Source: CAYZMS01 sp964479625 (GTDB taxonomy: Bacteria > Bacteroidota > Bacteroidia > Chitinophagales > Saprospiraceae). Taken from it: a stretch of 64,000 bases of DNA. Below, piece by piece: positions 62,343 through 64,000 of the stretch. The notes under the pieces were generated by a model. That model did no database searches. It was given only the letters and a program-made list of their open reading frames with translations, and was not told the origin of the DNA. The stretch lies in assembly GCA_964479625.1 (NCBI GenBank), contig CAYZMS010000005.1:1-64000 (forward strand). The letters run 5' to 3'. Each line of letters opens with the position of its first letter. Position 1 is the first letter of the stretch. Made by a program: the position numbers and the translations under genes.

Positions 62343-63001
62343 AAACTCCTCCAAAAATCGGCCTGATCTTCAATGGGGTTTGGTCGCATTACTCCTTTGC
62401 CAGGGCCACCAAGTATCGGGACCTGTATGACCTTCTGTACATCCACGACCTGAATGCTGAAGATTTGCAAGACAAGGAAGCTTTGGTGATCCCATTTCAA
62501 TCCCACCACAAAGCCATTGCCGGGAAGCGGCAATTGATATATGACTTTCTGGCTACCGGTAAAAAAGTGTTTGTTGAAGGGGACAGTTCTGCTGACTGGT
62601 TGGAAGCCCAGTGGGAAGACCGCCCGGTGAATAACTACTGGTGGGTGAAAGACCCAGAAAACCCGCCTGTCTCGGATACCGATTACAGTCATCCTGTTTA
62701 CCGGGGCCTGAAGCCCAGACATGCCTTTTGGCATTACCACGGGGTGTACACCAGCGCACCGGCGCATGCCAGGATACTGCAGCGTAATGTGGAAGGCGAC
62801 GTCATTACCTGGGAAACCAAACATTTTGGTGGAACCCTGCTGGTGACTACCCTGGATCCCATTGTTGAACATGGTGTTCAACAAATTACCCACCTTGATC
62901 ATTATTGCGATCAACTTACAGCATGGCTCATTGGTATCCGCCCTGAAGGGAAATTCGAAATTTTGGAAGAGGACTATGGAGTAGATTTCGTGAAAGGATA
63001 G
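62339..63001 (+). CDS. Class I glutamine amidotransferase-fold protein B
   Basis: 220 residues, paralogue of the preceding gene. PKIGLIFNGVWSHYSF opens the fold, with ALVIPFQSHHKAIAGKRQLI and IYDFLATGKKVFVEGDSSAD following. No Cys is at the nucleophile position (only one, in HYCDQL near 190); histidines are plentiful (SHHKA, AFWHYHGVY) and might bind metal. Together the two proteins could form a heterodimer. It ends the operon that starts with the Oar-like receptor or the ABC importer. About 190 bases follow with a small palindrome (CTATTCGAATAG, 63096-63107) before the desaturase. Confidence 0.75.
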   Translation: MKTPPKIGLIFNGVWSHYSFARATKYRDLYDLLYIHDLNAEDLQDKEALVIPFQSHHKAIAGKRQLIYDFLATGKKVFVEGDSSADWLEAQWEDRPVNNYWWVKDPENPPVSDTDYSHPVYRGLKPRHAFWHYHGVYTSAPAHARILQRNVEGDVITWETKHFGGTLLVTTLDPIVEHGVQQITHLDHYCDQLTAWLIGIRPEGKFEILEEDYGVDFVKG

Positions 63002-63190
63002 AATAAAGAATTTTTAAATAAAGCAGTTACCAGGAATGCGGATCCAAAGGTAAAGGGGAATTTAAAAAGAAGTAGGGAAGGATTAGCGTCTTTACCTATT
63101 CGAATAGACGGAAATGCGAGCAACTAAGATGGTTGAGCTATGAACTTCCGGCATTGAGTAGTTAATATCCCAAGGCTAACGCATCAACCT

Positions 63191-64000
63191 CTAATTGCCC
63201 ACCGCAGATCGAATAATGGACCAATATCCTCTTGCCAGGACTCCTTTTTCGAAAAAGTCCCGCTCTACCAGCAGGCGGTGCAGGGCCGGTAGTCGATAGG
63301 GTGGTACGCTCATCAACATGTGGTGTTCTGCATGAAAGTTGACATGGTAAGGTGCGAACAGGAGTTGTTCTAGCCAGTTGGCTTTGGTCGTACGTGTATT
63401 TTTGTAGGGATCGGTAGTATCTTCCACGATGGAATGTTCGGCCATAGAGCGTACACGGAGAGAAAACTGAAAGGTAGTTAAATAGGCCCCCACCCAGAGC
63501 AGATAAAGCCAGAGCGATGCCAGCCAGCTCAATAAAACCAGCAGGATAAGGTTGGCAGCGATGGGCCCGGCCAGTTTTTTCAGGAATTGCCGAAAGAATT
63601 GGGGCCAGGTACGATCACTTTGGTCGACCCGTACGATTTTTCCCCCCAGATTGTATTCCAGGTAGCCAAGGTGCATAAGGATCAACCCAACGAAAGCTTT
63701 GGTTCCAGTAATCCCACTGAGGTCTCGGGCAAATTTACGCAACATGCTGGCCCGTGTGGTTGGGTAACCTCTGGTCAGCAGCAGATCGGGATCCTCCTCC
63801 AGCCCGTTAGTGACGTGATGCTGGAAATGGTAGGGCCGGTAATCCTGCATATTGTTGAAAATGGGATAGGCCCCCAGCCATTGGCCAACTAGGTCATTCC
63901 AGGATTTTCTTTCGAACAGAGCATGATGAGAAGTGTCGTGCATCAGGATAGCACAGGCCAGTTGTTTGCCACCTAAGATGAAAAGACTGGTGATGATGGT
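63191..64000 (-). CDS. Fatty acid desaturase, N-terminus beyond window
   Basis: At least 269 residues; the reading frame is open through the window edge (LGGKQLACAILMHDTSHHAL), so the start lies beyond 64000. The three histidine boxes of membrane desaturases are intact: HDTSHH, HFQHH and HAEHH, and there are hydrophobic segments between them (for example LILLVLLSWLASLWLYLLWV). It should introduce a double bond or hydroxyl into acyl lipids using a diiron centre in the inner membrane. Last supported gene of the window, convergent with the GATase-like gene. Confidence 0.92.
   Translation of the reverse strand, partial: TIITSLFILGGKQLACAILMHDTSHHALFERKSWNDLVGQWLGAYPIFNNMQDYRPYHFQHHVTNGLEEDPDLLLTRGYPTTRASMLRKFARDLSGITGTKAFVGLILMHLGYLEYNLGGKIVRVDQSDRTWPQFFRQFLKKLAGPIAANLILLVLLSWLASLWLYLLWVGAYLTTFQFSLRVRSMAEHSIVEDTTDPYKNTRTTKANWLEQLLFAPYHVNFHAEHHMLMSVPPYRLPALHRLLVERDFFEKGVLARGYWSIIRSAVGN

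Overview
The window comes from a Bacteroidota chromosome, most likely a gliding Saprospiraceae/Lewinellaceae-type bacterium. The sequence evidence is a GldH gliding lipoprotein, several proteins with type IX secretion (T9SS) C-terminal sorting domains, five large TonB-dependent receptors with N-terminal carboxypeptidase-regulatory-like domains, a GLPGLI (Porph_ging) protein, a CarB that ends where the allosteric domain would start, and a few Bacteroidota-type -7 boxes (TAnnTTTG). No tRNA, rRNA, CRISPR array or transposase gene was seen.

Layout. 0.3-4.6 kb: flavin reductase-like protein, the grpE-dnaJ-gldH run, and a BASS-family transporter. 4.9-10.7 kb: a small lipoprotein, a helical protein of unknown role, a possible structured RNA, carB and another lipoprotein. 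11-19.7 kb: a three-gene operon of a TonB-dependent receptor, a 1322-residue surface protein and a PorV/PorQ-like barrel. 19.8-25.4 kb: rhodanese, a 1241-residue double D-Ala-D-Ala ligase fused through a membrane segment to PASTA domains, and a MATE exporter. 25.5-42.5 kb: a T9SS metalloprotease, a membrane protein with an M15-like tail, then a minus-strand block with a PKD-repeat surface protein, a TonB-dependent receptor, an ECF sigma/anti-sigma pair behind glgB, a CBM48 protein, a TPR protein and two caspase-fold proteins. 42.6-47.6 kb: SDR, a long perfect palindrome, nitroreductase, an NRDE-family protein overlapping an ATP-grasp protein, a lone MoxR ATPase and a small HTH protein. 47.7-52.3 kb: an A+T-rich island with three small secreted two-cysteine proteins around a GLPGLI protein and a TonB-dependent receptor. 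52.5-53.9 kb: DinB-like and DUF2064 proteins. 54-63 kb: an Oar-like receptor, a complete YnjBCD-like ABC importer, a radical SAM protein and two paralogous amidotransferase-fold proteins. The window ends inside a fatty acid desaturase.

The best candidates for undescribed biology are: the two-cysteine small protein/GLPGLI/TonB-receptor island (47.7-52.3 kb); the receptor-ABC-radical SAM-paired GATase-like operon (54-63 kb); and the Ddl-Ddl-TM-PASTA fusion (20.2-23.9 kb), whose shape suggests that envelope sensing may be joined to cell-wall precursor synthesis in one polypeptide. All functional links are inferred from sequence motifs and gene order; no database search was possible.
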